Below, in pieces: positions 43,139 to 53,473 of a stretch of 64,000 bases of DNA. A program made the position numbers and the translations under genes. The stretch comes from Epithemia pelagica. Its lineage: Eukaryota; Bacillariophyta; Bacillariophyceae; Surirellales; Surirellaceae. The DNA is taken from assembly GCA_946965045.2 (NCBI GenBank), contig OX337233.1:2728001-2792000 (forward strand), in the 5' to 3' direction. The notes beneath the pieces are model-generated. The model searched no databases. It saw only the letters and a list, made by a program, of their open reading frames with translations, and had not been told where the DNA came from. Numbering within the stretch: the first letter of the stretch is position 1; the number at the start of each line of letters is the position of its first letter.

Positions 43139-43925
43139 CTAGCAACAGCTTGTTTTTGGAGTTCCATCTGTTGTGTCTCCGGCAGCCGAGAGATTGACAG
43201 TTCGATTGTCTACCGTACTGGCATTGTCCGTACTTGGAGCACCTTGGATGCCATTTTGACCACCCGTACTCTCGAATTCGTCAATTCGTTTGTGTTTAAT
43301 CGTTGTTGCTAATGCCGTGAACATTTTTTCAACGTTGTGACCGGTCAAGGCGGACGTCTCAAAGAATTGGACACCGTATTCGTCGGACAGTTGTTTGCCT
43401 TCTTCGTACGTGACAACTCTGTCATTGTCCAAATCTGACTTGTTGCCGCATAAAACAATGTCGCAGTCTGGGGGCGCTCGTGTTTTAATATCTCGCATCC
43501 AACCAATAACGTGGTCAAACGACGGTCTATTCGATATGTCATAGGTCAACACAAAGCCATCGGCTCTGCCAAAAAAGTTCGATGTAAGACTCCGAAATCG
43601 TTCTTGTCCAGCCGTGTCCCACAATTGCAATCGCATTGGAGCGCCTTCAATCTTTCGAAGTTACCCAAGTTAGAAACCCTTCAACCAGAATATTTTGCGA
43701 CACTTTCGAACTACTCCTAGGAATGCTTACCTTGACCATTTTGTCGCGGTAGTCTACCCCAATGGTTGTCACGAATTTTGTGGAAAAGACATTCTGGTCA
43801 AACCTCAGAACCAAGGATGTTTTCCCGCATGCCGAATCTCCTACCATCAACAGTCGTACTATGTAGGCTCCTTTGGCCCCCATCTGAAGGGGGCGGGGTT
43901 GTGCTGACTGGGAAGCATCCGCCAT
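43139..43925 (-). CDS. Rab-family small GTPase
   Basis: Two exons: 43731-43925 and 43139-43651. The 79-nt phase-0 intron has GTAAGC...GAAAG; 235 residues. All five G motifs are present: GDSACGKT (P-loop), the TIGVDY effector region, WDTAGQER, NKSDLD and ETSAL. The C-terminus ends TSCC, a double-cysteine geranylgeranylation signal, so it is membrane-anchored. The effector and switch regions resemble the Rab1/Rab8 group (secretory traffic), but the subfamily cannot be fixed by eye. The N-terminus is extended by about 20 residues and the hypervariable tail is long and Thr/Asn-rich. Divergent from the eIF2-alpha kinase gene. Confidence 0.93.
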
Positions 43926-44027
43926 GGTGGTTGCGTTTTCGGTTTTCCGTCGTTGGGTTCCAAAACGAGACGGTAGAATAAGGATTTTAGAGTGCGCATG
44001 ACAGGACGCGTAAGTCGTGAACAGCAC

Positions 44028-44334
44028 TCCTCAACCGTGTGTGACATGGAATATCAAAAAAGAATAATCTAATCATTCGTGTCGTAAACGCTCAGAATTG
44101 ACCGGCATACTTGCGTGCATGGACGGATACTTAGGCGATTGAAGCACGAGCACCAAAGACACGCCGAGTGGTGCAGTACCCCTAAAACAACGTAAAAAAG
44201 AGGGGGTACATCAGGAGAATTCTTTGATGGTCGTCAAGATCAGATTTCTTTAATCATTTTCAATGTTGAAACGTCTGAGGTGAGAGAGATTGATGGGCGG
44301 ACACAGCAAGGGGTAAAAAGATCTCGTCCAGACT
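44028..44334. other. Divergent promoter region, Rab / eIF2-alpha kinase
   Basis: 307-bp shared upstream region; no specific regulatory motif identified. Confidence 0.35.
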
Positions 44335-46566
44335 ATGGCATGGCAAGAGAGTGGCCGAAGCAATGAATCCTCTCTTTTGAGTTTAGATTCGCCTTCCAGT
44401 CGGCAAGAGGCTGACGAGGACGAACTGGATGAGACTGAATCCTCTGCATCTCCGTCATCCTCAGATATTCCAAAAGCTCTCTTAACCAAGGTGGATACTC
44501 GGCACTTTTCCTTTGCTCAACATCAGGGGGACTCGTCTTCAAAGAATGAACCAAATACCAGTGCAGCATCGGCAGCCGCTGATGCAGAAGGTCCTAGCAC
44601 TTCTCACAATGTCCCTGCAGAACAAGAACGTCAACTTCTTTTGTTGATGCTTCTGGCACAGGTTTGTGCCTTGCATGATCCGACACCTCGCACATTTACT
44701 GTCCATGTCCTGGAACTGTTCGAACGTGGAATCTTGGATCGACAATCCATCGTTTTCCTGTTTGAACTTGGACTTGTACCATCTCTTTCGCCGTCCAAGC
44801 TCCAGCTTCCTTCTTCGTCCACCGATGCGGTTGAGGACGATGCCGAGAGAGACATGGCTTTAGCTCGAACAGGGTCCTATCCCAGCAACTTGATTTATGG
44901 TCAGAGAACCGTGGAGGCATCTGCTATTCGAGTCTCACTAGAGCAGCAGGAAAAGAGAAGCTTTCACAAGAGCCACTCGGAACCAGCAAAATCCGAGAGA
45001 CCCACCTCTTGGTCTGCCGAAAATCACCCCCTTTCTCTCTCTCGCTACCAACGCGAGTTTGTGCAGATTCGTCAGCTGTCTGCTGGGGCCTTTGGTCAGG
45101 TTTTTCATGCTACAAGCAACATGGACGGACGAGATTATGCGGTTAAGCGCATTCCCTTCTCTGCCACTGGTTATTCTCGAGAATCCGTCCAACAAGTTGT
45201 GCGTGAAGTACATTGTTTGGCCATGTGCGATCATGTTAATGTTGTGAGGTATTACACGAGCTGGTTGGAACCAAGTTGGATGACAGGATCGGGGACATCT
45301 AGCATGGTCGACACAGATCGTCATCCTATGTTGCTGAAAGATGCTAAGGAGACTAGTAACTCCGATGCATCCGATGATGAATCATCTGCCAGCGAAGAGT
45401 CGAAATCCAATCGACTTTTCAGGAGATGGTCATTTGATTCGTCGAACAGAAGCTGGAGTATCAATCACTCCAAGAAAGACTACAACAACAGTCATTTGTT
45501 GTCCAGAGATGACAGTGACATATTTGATCGATCTGATACTTACTCCATCAACCAAAAACAGTCCGCGGCGACGAGACAAAGACGAGATAAACAAGAAAGC
45601 TATCGCTACCAAATCTGTCTCTTCATTCAGATGCAACTGTGCCATTCATCAACGTTAGCTGATTGGATCCGAGAAAGAAACAATTCCACTCTTTATCCTA
45701 GAATATGCGACAGGATTGGTCCTGTTCTTGAGATCTTTCGTCAGTTAGCTCGGGGGCTTGACCATGTACACAGAAAAAACATTATCCATCGTGACTTGAA
45801 GCCAGCCAATGTATTTGCTACAGTTGACGGTGAGTTACAGTTCAAAATTGGTGATTTTGGTTTGTCGAAAAAGCTTGGACCATTGTCGAGCTCCAGTGGG
45901 GGTCATGGGGGTTTGTCTCTCTCATCTTCACAAGAGTGGGAAGAGCGGAGCCGGACGAATCCCCAACCGTGCCATTCACCATTTTCCCTTGATCCATTGA
46001 CTGCGGGAGTGGGGACTGCTTCCTATGCGTCGCCGGAACAAGCTTCGAGCAAAGTTTACGGAAAAGAGACTGATATATTCAGTCTCGGTCTTATCTTGTT
46101 AGAGATGGTTTGCTGTTTCGGAACGGAACATGAGCGATATCAAGTGTTTCAGGACTGTCGTTGTCGGAGAATTGTGCCGAAGGAGATCCATGAGGAAGTT
46201 CCTTCCTTGGCAAGAGTAATATTGTCCTGTACCGAGTCCAAAGCTTCCATGCGCCCTTCTGCCGAGCATCTTATTTCCTTCAATATCGATCATCCAAGAG
46301 ATTTGACCTCACACAGTGATATCAAGCTAGACAGAGACGACGAACTGAAGGCGCTAAGACAGCTACTTGTCGACAAAGACTCCAAAATCAGTGCACTGGA
46401 AAAGGAAATTCGCGACAAGGACCATGTCATTGCCGACTTGCGATCTGAAAATGGTCGTCTTCAACGATTACGAGCTGTGGGTGGAGTGTTCACCTACCCC
46501 ACTTCAGACACGATCGTTCATGATGATGAATGCTTGTCTAGCAGTAGCAGTGAAGAGGCGATGTAG
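44335..46566 (+). CDS. eIF2-alpha kinase, HRI/PEK-like
   Basis: 743 residues in one exon. The catalytic domain starts REFVQIRQLSAGAFGQVFHA (Gly loop) with YAVKRIPF (Lys), carries a long low-complexity insert (about 335-420) typical of eIF2-alpha kinases, then IIHRDLKPANVFA, IGDFGLSKKL and GVGTASYASPEQ. It also has DIFSLGLILLEMVCCFGTE, the PEK-family hallmark. The N-terminal segment QLLLLMLLAQVCALHDPTPR, FTVHVLELFERGILD recalls the start of heme-regulated inhibitor HRI. The C-terminus is a short coiled coil (LRQLLVDKDSKISALEKEIR), also found in HRI. No signal peptide or membrane segment, so a cytosolic stress sensor phosphorylating eIF2-alpha to reduce translation. Whether heme is the ligand is not shown. 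Confidence 0.87.
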   Translation: MAWQESGRSNESSLLSLDSPSSRQEADEDELDETESSASPSSSDIPKALLTKVDTRHFSFAQHQGDSSSKNEPNTSAASAAADAEGPSTSHNVPAEQERQLLLLMLLAQVCALHDPTPRTFTVHVLELFERGILDRQSIVFLFELGLVPSLSPSKLQLPSSSTDAVEDDAERDMALARTGSYPSNLIYGQRTVEASAIRVSLEQQEKRSFHKSHSEPAKSERPTSWSAENHPLSLSRYQREFVQIRQLSAGAFGQVFHATSNMDGRDYAVKRIPFSATGYSRESVQQVVREVHCLAMCDHVNVVRYYTSWLEPSWMTGSGTSSMVDTDRHPMLLKDAKETSNSDASDDESSASEESKSNRLFRRWSFDSSNRSWSINHSKKDYNNSHLLSRDDSDIFDRSDTYSINQKQSAATRQRRDKQESYRYQICLFIQMQLCHSSTLADWIRERNNSTLYPRICDRIGPVLEIFRQLARGLDHVHRKNIIHRDLKPANVFATVDGELQFKIGDFGLSKKLGPLSSSSGGHGGLSLSSSQEWEERSRTNPQPCHSPFSLDPLTAGVGTASYASPEQASSKVYGKETDIFSLGLILLEMVCCFGTEHERYQVFQDCRCRRIVPKEIHEEVPSLARVILSCTESKASMRPSAEHLISFNIDHPRDLTSHSDIKLDRDDELKALRQLLVDKDSKISALEKEIRDKDHVIADLRSENGRLQRLRAVGGVFTYPTSDTIVHDDECLSSSSSEEAM

Positions 46567-46680
46567 AGGTTTCACAAGAATGAACATGTTATTGGTACAA
46601 CAGAATAGCGGCGTATTTATTCTTCTATGAAATGCCCAAGCAAAACTCTAACCAACTTGTACACAAACAGCTGTTAGCTT

Positions 46681-49657
46681 TCAGGCTGACAGCTCATCTT
46701 CAAATTGTCGAAACAGTCTCTTGAATTCTAACAAGGTGATCTGTCCATCGTTATCAACGTCAACATGCTTGAGCAACGCTTTGATTTCGTCAACAGGGAA
46801 ATCAGGGTCCATCCGATGCATGAGTCCTCGAAGTTCGTCCAGACTCAACGACCCGGTATTATCAATGTCTGCGTCATGGAACGCGGCTACCAGATCGTCA
46901 TTGCTCAATCCGCGTTTCTTCTGTAGGGAATATTGCTTAACAGCTCTCTTTAAAACTCGTTTCCGGCACATGTCTCGAAGTGACTGCGCCATTTCGGGGT
47001 TGGACTCGATCAAGGCCAAGAAATCTTCCCCTTTCATTTCATACAACCTGCAGGATTTCGATGCACACGTCACAGTAGAAGAACGTGGCCGATCAAAGAG
47101 GAGGGAAGATTCGCCAAACGAGTCTCCAGAGGTGTAGCTATGGACAACGTTGTCACCATGCGAAACGTGAAGTTCCCCTCCGTTCTCATCAACTCGATAC
47201 ATAGACTTGCCAATTGTTCCCTCTTTGTAGACCACCTGACCTTGCTTGTAGGTCCTGAACGCCACATTCTTCTGTAAACGCAAAAGGGTCTTCGCATAAT
47301 TTAGACTCCTTGCTCTCCATTTGACCGCAACGTCTCGTCTCGCTTCCAGACTAGCCCCCGTATATCTTTCGAAGTCGTTCCGACTAATCTCTATCACGTC
47401 GACCGGAGTTGCACATTTAGCAGATGTAAACCGCTTACTTTCTGACTCGAGTAAACTTCCTTCTCCAAAGAAGTCCCCGCTTCGAAGAAGGGCAACCAAT
47501 TGGCCTTTTCTCGTTTGAACTTCAACTTTACCAGAGCTCAGAAAGTACATAGCGTCTCCGCGGTCGCCAGCGTGGAAGATAAAATGTCCACGTGGAAAAT
47601 GCTTATGTCGAAGACCCCGAAAAAGCTTCGAAAACTGGGATAAAGATATGTTGTTTGCTGTGGCAGACATCTCTCCACCATCTCCATGTGTTGCCAAAAT
47701 TTCTTCCATCTCCCCCGAATTCACGGCTGATCCGGTTTTCTCCTTGGTCACACGTCCCAAATCATCAACATTTACAAATCCCTTTCCTTCAGCGTCAAAC
47801 ACATCAAATGCTCGTTTTAGAATATGCACCGATGATTCATCCTGTAGAGATATTTTTCTAGAGACCCTCGCCTCTGATAAGCGCGAGTCTGCATGTGCTT
47901 GACTCACAAGCACCGCGAACATTCCGGCTTCCAACTTGTTGCGTAGATCTCGGAAACGTGACAACTTCTTGTCGGAATCCAAAATTTTCTCCGTCGTTGC
48001 TGTTTCCCCTCGTACCCAAGGATGATGCAACATATCATAAGCACTTATTCTTTTGTCGGGGTTAACGTCCATAAGTCGACGAATAAGATCAATCGAAGAA
48101 GCCGACAAATGTCCCACGAGTTCTGGGTGCAGCGGTGGACCATCGCATTCTTTTATCTCGTGTTCGGTCTAAGCGACAAAAGCGACGTGAGAAGTTCGAT
48201 ACTAAAACGAATGAAAGCGTCCAAAACTCTGGAAGGAAAACAAGAAGGACTCACCTCTTCGTCGGAAGATGTACCGTTGAGATCGTATGGATGACAACCC
48301 GTTAGCATAATATAAAGGATCACACCTACACTCCACATATCCATAGAAGGGGTGGCAAAGGAACCTTCGTGGAAGCGTTCTGGCGGCCAGTAAGCAGTCG
48401 TTCCAGTGGAGCTCGCCTTTCGATTGACGCCAACGAAATCTTGCGCTGGATCAGAGTCAGGGCTCTCCACGTCTTCCAAGACAGCGCAACCAAAGTCAAT
48501 GACTTTTATCGATCCATCAAGCCTGTTCTTGGTGGAGAGAAGCAAGTTTTCCGGCTTTAGGTCGGCATGCACGACGCCGACACCATGCAGAAAAGCCATG
48601 GCACTGGCAATTTCGTGCATCAACCGAGCAGCGTCAGCTTCACTGTACGCACCGTTTTCGATAAGATGGTCCAGCATTTCACCTCCAGAAACTAAATCCA
48701 GAATAAGATAGTAATAGTTGTGGTCATCGTACATGTCTGATAAGGCCAATGAAATACCTCGTTAGAGGATGACCGTGGTTCGGCAAAAGAGATTCGAGAA
48801 AAGAAGATAATTGCTTACCTCTTAGGCCAGAAATATTTGGATGCCCTGGATGTGGAGAGAAAGGAATTATATGTTAGGTATGTCAGAAATGAATGAGTCG
48901 GCTTGACGCCGATCGACTCACCTCCATTATCGTAGATTCGAAAAAGTGCATCTGTCTCCGTTTGAAATGACGACGAATTTGTATACCTTTTTGAAATCCG
49001 CTTGAGTGCCACCTGTTGCACGACACAGAGGATAAGGGACTTTTGTTTCATGTTGTCCAGTAAAACTCACATCATACGGACCTTTTCTCCAGTAGCAGCT
49101 AATCTTGCCGGATGAACCGTTCCATAGGCACCTTCTCCGAGGACCGTGTCCCAGTCTACCTTGTACTTGTCGTATAACCCTCGCCCCTTCATTGATTTTC
49201 TGGTATTGATCATAGCATTGCGAGGTTTCGTTGTTGTTCGCTGTGGCTCGCATGCAGTCGCTGTTTGCGCGGTCAAGGACTGGTTCTTTGATGCGGCGGC
49301 AGGATCCGTCACTATTAGTGGAGCTTGTCTTCGCGACTGCTGCATCTTCTGCTCTGGTTCTCGACGTGATGCAATAAGAGCGGCGTCTTCTTGAGGGTTA
49401 TTCTCTCGTGAACTCAGAGACCCCAGCGCCAACATGCTTCCGACGGATAAGGCAACTACGGCCACCCGATAATCATGGGCACCTCCTGCTTTGATGCTGG
49501 CCGCCACACCTGCTTCTGTATGGAGTGACCGTGCTGTGCGGAACATTGTAGCTTTGCGTTCCATGGACTTCCGCACACATTGCCAGGTTTGTCGCACTTG
49601 CGCAAGATGTAAATGCCGATATTGCGGCAATATCCGCAAGGCTTGAGATGAACTCAT
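46681..49657 (-). CDS. Protein kinase with two cNMP-binding domains and EF-hands
   Basis: Five-exon model: 49082-49657, 48922-49012, 48819-48845 (27-nt microexon), 48255-48736 and 46681-48168; 2664 nt, 887 residues, frame kept at every junction. Kinase: LGEGAYGTV, VALKRI (Lys about 196), VVHADLKPEN (Asp 290; Arg of HRD replaced by Ala), VIDFGCAV, and TTAYWPPERF as APE region; CDPK-like. Then an EF-hand-like loop (DAEGKGFVNVDD, about 515), cyclic-nucleotide domain 1 (about 575-680; FFGEGSLL), domain 2 (about 695-790; SFGESSLLFDRPRSST), and two canonical EF-hands (DIDNTGSLSLDE, DVDNDGQITLLE). The N-terminus is basic with a hydrophobic stretch (VAVVALSVGSMLALGSL), possibly mitochondrial or membrane targeting. 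The domain set implies control by both Ca2+ and cAMP/cGMP. The first donor (GTCCGT) is weak but gives the expected VALKRI joint. Confidence 0.85.
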
Positions 49658-49946
49658 TTGTTTGTTGTATCCTGATGATGTTCAGGAACGAATCACTGAA
49701 ACGAATGAGAGATTCTCGTTTGATGGCATGTGTGTCGAATCGTTGTTGGCACCGATAGGTGACGAGTCTTTGTTTTGTTGGTTGTGCTAGGAGGAGCGCC
49801 GAACATTGAAAGCGAAAAACTGCATGTGGCGTGCAGACGTGGTGGTCGTAATGTCCGATCAGTCGCAGGAGGTTGACTCTACGATCTACGAATACAAAAG
49901 TCCAAAGTCTACACGAGATGTCGATTGGTCGCGGCCGCGGGTCATA
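49658..49946. other. 5' region of the kinase gene
   Basis: Upstream region of the CDPK-like gene; nothing specific seen. A chain of inverted-repeat elements starts right after it. Confidence 0.35.
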
Positions 49947-50816
49947 GAGGCAACCTGACGGTTTGGCGCATGAGTCACGCCATAATTCCTGAGTCACGAC
50001 CATGTTGCCCTTTTTCAACTTTAAGCAGCGGAATCGACAGAGCTAGATGAGCTCTATCTGCTGATAATATTTGTTTTGAAAAAGATCAACACCCGGTCGA
50101 GTTATTCAGGATTTTCTGGATTTCTGGATTCAGGCAAATATCTGGTCTACCTGACAATTTGGCACCGCGATAGCCCGTACTAATTTGGACCAAAATGTTT
50201 TTACACGGGCTATCACGTGAATTGACACGTAACTTCTCACTATAACACTATTTAATCGGATTTCTTCCCTATTCATTGTCTTTCATGTCCTTCATGGCTT
50301 TCTCAATAGACAGGATCAAGTTCTTCTTGTTCATACTGCTGGTTCCCTTGGAGTCGAGATAGATGCCAGTCCTTCTGGACAAGACACAGCGAGAATAGGG
50401 TTTAGCATGATGTACACGATGTGTGCTGATAATGATACTGTTGGAGCTGAAGGTAGACATTGAATGTTGATAACAATGAAGTTGTTGGGTATACACTATG
50501 CATTCATGTTACCTTGATGGATGCTGACTTTGTCATTGTCGTTTCTTGCTAGACTGCACCGAGACTGTGTGTGGGCAGGTAGCTGAGTTAGACTACCAAT
50601 TTAAACTTTCCTTCATCCATTTGGCGACAAAAACACATTTTGAAGTGCCCAATCGACAGATCTCGTTCTGGGCTTTTGAATGACACCTCAAATTCCAAAA
50701 TTGGTTAAGTAGAAGTTAAGTTATAAATTGTCAAAGTTTTCTACGGTGGCATCGCGGTGACCTCAGAATTCCGCCCACCAAATTTAGTCAGGCTGCCAAA
50801 TTAGTCAGGTTGCCTC
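49947..50816. mobile_element. TA-flanked inverted-repeat element 1 (870 bp)
   Basis: Ends are GAGGCAACCTGAC (49947) and its reverse complement GTCAGGTTGCCTC (ending 50816), with looser complementarity further inside. TA lies on both sides (49945-49946 and 50817-50818). No transposase is present; a 75-residue minus-strand frame inside (50269-50496) is unassigned. Consistent with a Tc1/mariner- or pogo-mobilised miniature element. Confidence 0.5.
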
Positions 50817-50818
50817 TA

Positions 50819-51253
50819 CCGTAATTTTCGGATTCCTGTACCCCCGGAATGTGCATGGATCAGTGAGGGGGGTACAGGACCAAGAGAATTTTTACTAATT
50901 TTTTTTAAGATTCCATATGCAAGGTACAATTAACTTGATAGTGGTAGTCAACTTCAACATCGGAGTAGTAGAGAAGAGTTGGTCGCACTATTCCAGTTAG
51001 GGGAAAGACCGTGCTTCAACGCGTAGCCTTAACCCTAAGCATAATACCCATCATGCTGTATCTCTTGTTTCTCCTCTTTGATTCACTCCCATGGAATGTC
51101 AGGCAGTGTGATAGAAAGCTCGGAACGTGAGGAATGTGGGGGTAACCCTATCACCAGGAAAGAGCCTGCAGATAAAAAGTTATGGGGACATGTGCATCGG
51201 AGGGGGTGGGGGGGTACGGGAATGCGAGGGGTACAAAACACCGAAAATTACGG
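50819..51253. mobile_element. TA-flanked inverted-repeat element 2 (435 bp)
   Basis: Ends are CCGTAATTTTCGG (50819-50831) and its reverse complement (51241-51253), followed inside by a looser TGTACCCC repeat on each arm. TA on both sides (50817-50818, 51254-51255). It shares its left TA with element 1 and its right TA with element 3. No ORF recognised. Confidence 0.55.
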
Positions 51254-51255
51254 TA

Positions 51256-51861
51256 AGGGCTGGGTAAGCCGATCCATGTTCGGCTAAGTAGGCTCAGTAC
51301 ATTAATCTACGTAGAGTACATAAAATCAGATAGTACACGTCACGCCGGAAATGGTCGGAATTTCAAAAAAATGCAAAAACGCTCGACAATGATGGCGAGA
51401 TCCGGTGACGCCGTATGCATTCACCCATGCATCGCATAAACATCCAACCACCGTAAGTCCTTTGCCTTTACCTTTGAAATGGTTGTCTGAAATTACAGAA
51501 GATTTGCCAAGTTGGCTGAAAAGGTACGCTCATTTTTCTGCAGTGATGAAATCGAACGACCGCCCTAACTCACTCATTTTTCAATGCTGACTCGACCGAA
51601 TTGAAAGCATAGTCACTCTAGTAGTAAATAATCTTATTGTCAAAGCGGTCGAGTCAAGCTCTATTATTGAGGAAGTTATGGCCATGGGGGTGACGGCTTC
51701 CACCATTGTCGAGTGATGGCTTCCAATTTGCATTGTTTCTCGTGGCAGCAAGTTTTCAATTTGAGACCATCCGCCCCACTTGTTACACTGATGAAAATAG
51801 TACTACGTAGATTAATGTACTGAGCCTACTTAGCCGAACATGGATCGGCTTACCCAGCCCT
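51256..51861. mobile_element. MITE with ~59-bp perfect TIRs (element 3, 606 bp)
   Basis: Left TIR from 51256 starts AGGGCTGGGTAAGCCGATCC; the right TIR (to 51861) is its perfect reverse complement over about 59 bp, ending at the CTACGTAG palindrome inside. TA flanks both ends (51254-51255, 51862-51863). No coding sequence inside. Long identical TIRs indicate a young Tc1/mariner-type MITE. Confidence 0.85.
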
Positions 51862-51863
51862 TA

Positions 51864-52373
51864 GTTCCCAAAAAATAGAATTGCCTTTCTAATATTACCT
51901 TCATTCGTTCATTCATTGGCATCCGAATCAGATGCTACTCCGAAACACGTATGACCTGCTCTACGAAATGGAAGCACCGAGTCTTGAGAGAGATGCTGTG
52001 TCGAGGAACAGGTCGGAACTGCAAATAATGAGTTCTCTAAACTTTCACAAGATCTCGGTAACAACGGTTGAGCAGGACGAGCATTGGAATTTGGAATCGA
52101 TCATGGTAAATGTGAGTTAGAATGCTTGAATGCATAGCTAGCAACATACAAAAAGAGATTGATGGTGGTTGTTGTTCTTGTGGCACGCCGACATGTCTTG
52201 GCATGATGCAAATCAACCATAGGGTTGTGATTGCAGTCTTTTCGCTTCAAACGAGATAATCACATTGACAAAAACGCCGCCTGACGCCCGAAGCAAAGCC
52301 AGGATAGGGTGCTGTCTGTCCTTTGCACAAGGGCCAGCTTACCCATTTCCAGCGAGGAGGAGCTTTGTGGAAA
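51864..52373. other. Spacer before the ferredoxin gene
   Basis: No gene supported; a 62-residue frame at 51932-52120 shows no domain. Contains the 3' UTR of the ferredoxin gene. Confidence 0.35.
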
Positions 52374-53159
52374 TCATTTCCACACATTGTGGACATTAGA
52401 TGGTAGTGTAACCACCACAGGTTCTTCCATATTCAAAATGCTGCGTCGTAATTCCACCTGGCATCCAAGTCGGGAATTTTCCCTTGGCTCAAAGGCCAGA
52501 TCCAGCATATCGTTTTCGGCCCGCGACGCCTTTGGTAATCGTTTCAGTGTAGCGTCATCCAAGTAGACATGACAAGTGCAACAGCTCATTTGTCCTCCAC
52601 AAGTGCCCTCCATGTATTCGCCAAGCAATTCTTCATTGTTTTTTGCCACGTCCAGCAAGGAATCACCCTTGTACCAGTCCAACTCAAACGATGTTCGGTG
52701 ATGTGGAATGTCAAACGTCACTTTCCGGCTCGGTCGTGGTGCTTGGTTGTGTTTCATCTGCTGTTGCTCGACCGAAGCAGCGAGTGCCCGTAAGCCGTCC
52801 ATGCCAAAGGATTCAAGGTTGGCCTTTGTTACATTCTTCCCATACACTGATTGCAGTGCTTTCAGCATTCCCTGATGCAGCGATGAGTCGATTTTAGCTT
52901 TCTCCTCTAGATATGAAAATAACTCGAGGGGATCTTCCGACTTGTTGGAAGATGCCGTTGCCAAGAATCGTTGTTGTTGAAGCCAGCCAATGGCTTTCAA
53001 CCCATTCAATGTCATACGGCATGGTTGCGCATTGCCGTGGTACAACCGACGAGGACGCACATCAAGTCTTCTTCGTATCGCTTCAGCACAGGTTCGACGG
53101 AATCGCGAGCTCACGAATGCAACGCCTCGCTGGACGAAGGCACATGGTTCACCAGGCAT
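52374..53159 (-). CDS. Mitochondrial-type [2Fe-2S] ferredoxin (adrenodoxin family)
   Basis: 261 residues from ATG 53159 (open upstream to 53321). The N-terminus is Arg-rich without acids (VSSRFRRTCAEAIRRRLDVR), as in a mitochondrial presequence. A helical spacer of about 100 residues follows. The C-terminal domain (about 150-261) has the cluster ligands C-x5-C-x2-C in EGTCGGQMSCCTCHVYL and the fourth Cys in SRLGCQVEL, as in adrenodoxin/FDX/Yah1. These proteins pass electrons from ferredoxin reductase to Fe-S cluster assembly, heme A synthesis or mitochondrial P450s. An extra Cys sits next to the second ligand (SCCTC). The long spacer between presequence and domain is unusual. A P450 gene lies 2 kb away, but it looks ER-anchored, so no functional link is claimed. 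Confidence 0.9.
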   Translation of the reverse strand: MPGEPCAFVQRGVAFVSSRFRRTCAEAIRRRLDVRPRRLYHGNAQPCRMTLNGLKAIGWLQQQRFLATASSNKSEDPLELFSYLEEKAKIDSSLHQGMLKALQSVYGKNVTKANLESFGMDGLRALAASVEQQQMKHNQAPRPSRKVTFDIPHHRTSFELDWYKGDSLLDVAKNNEELLGEYMEGTCGGQMSCCTCHVYLDDATLKRLPKASRAENDMLDLAFEPRENSRLGCQVELRRSILNMEEPVVVTLPSNVHNVWK

Positions 53160-53473
53160 GTTTATGAACAACAAAGTCGGGTGCGGCCGATCACCGATCC
53201 AACACGTCCATTGCCAATTTGAAAGTGCAAAGGTGCGCGATCCGGGGGTTGGATTTTGCTGATGGTTGATGTTGATGTGCGACCGACAGCGGCGCCTCCC
53301 TAGCGTCTGCCATTCTCTCACTACTCAACCCTATATTAGATGGTGGATCATTACCACCGCCTTTTGCCCTACCTACTAGGCCGGTGGCCGTTGTGATGAT
53401 CTCAAATACAAATCATACAGTGGAAGACCAAGTTCGACAAAATAAAAGGGTTGATGACATTGATATCATCGTG

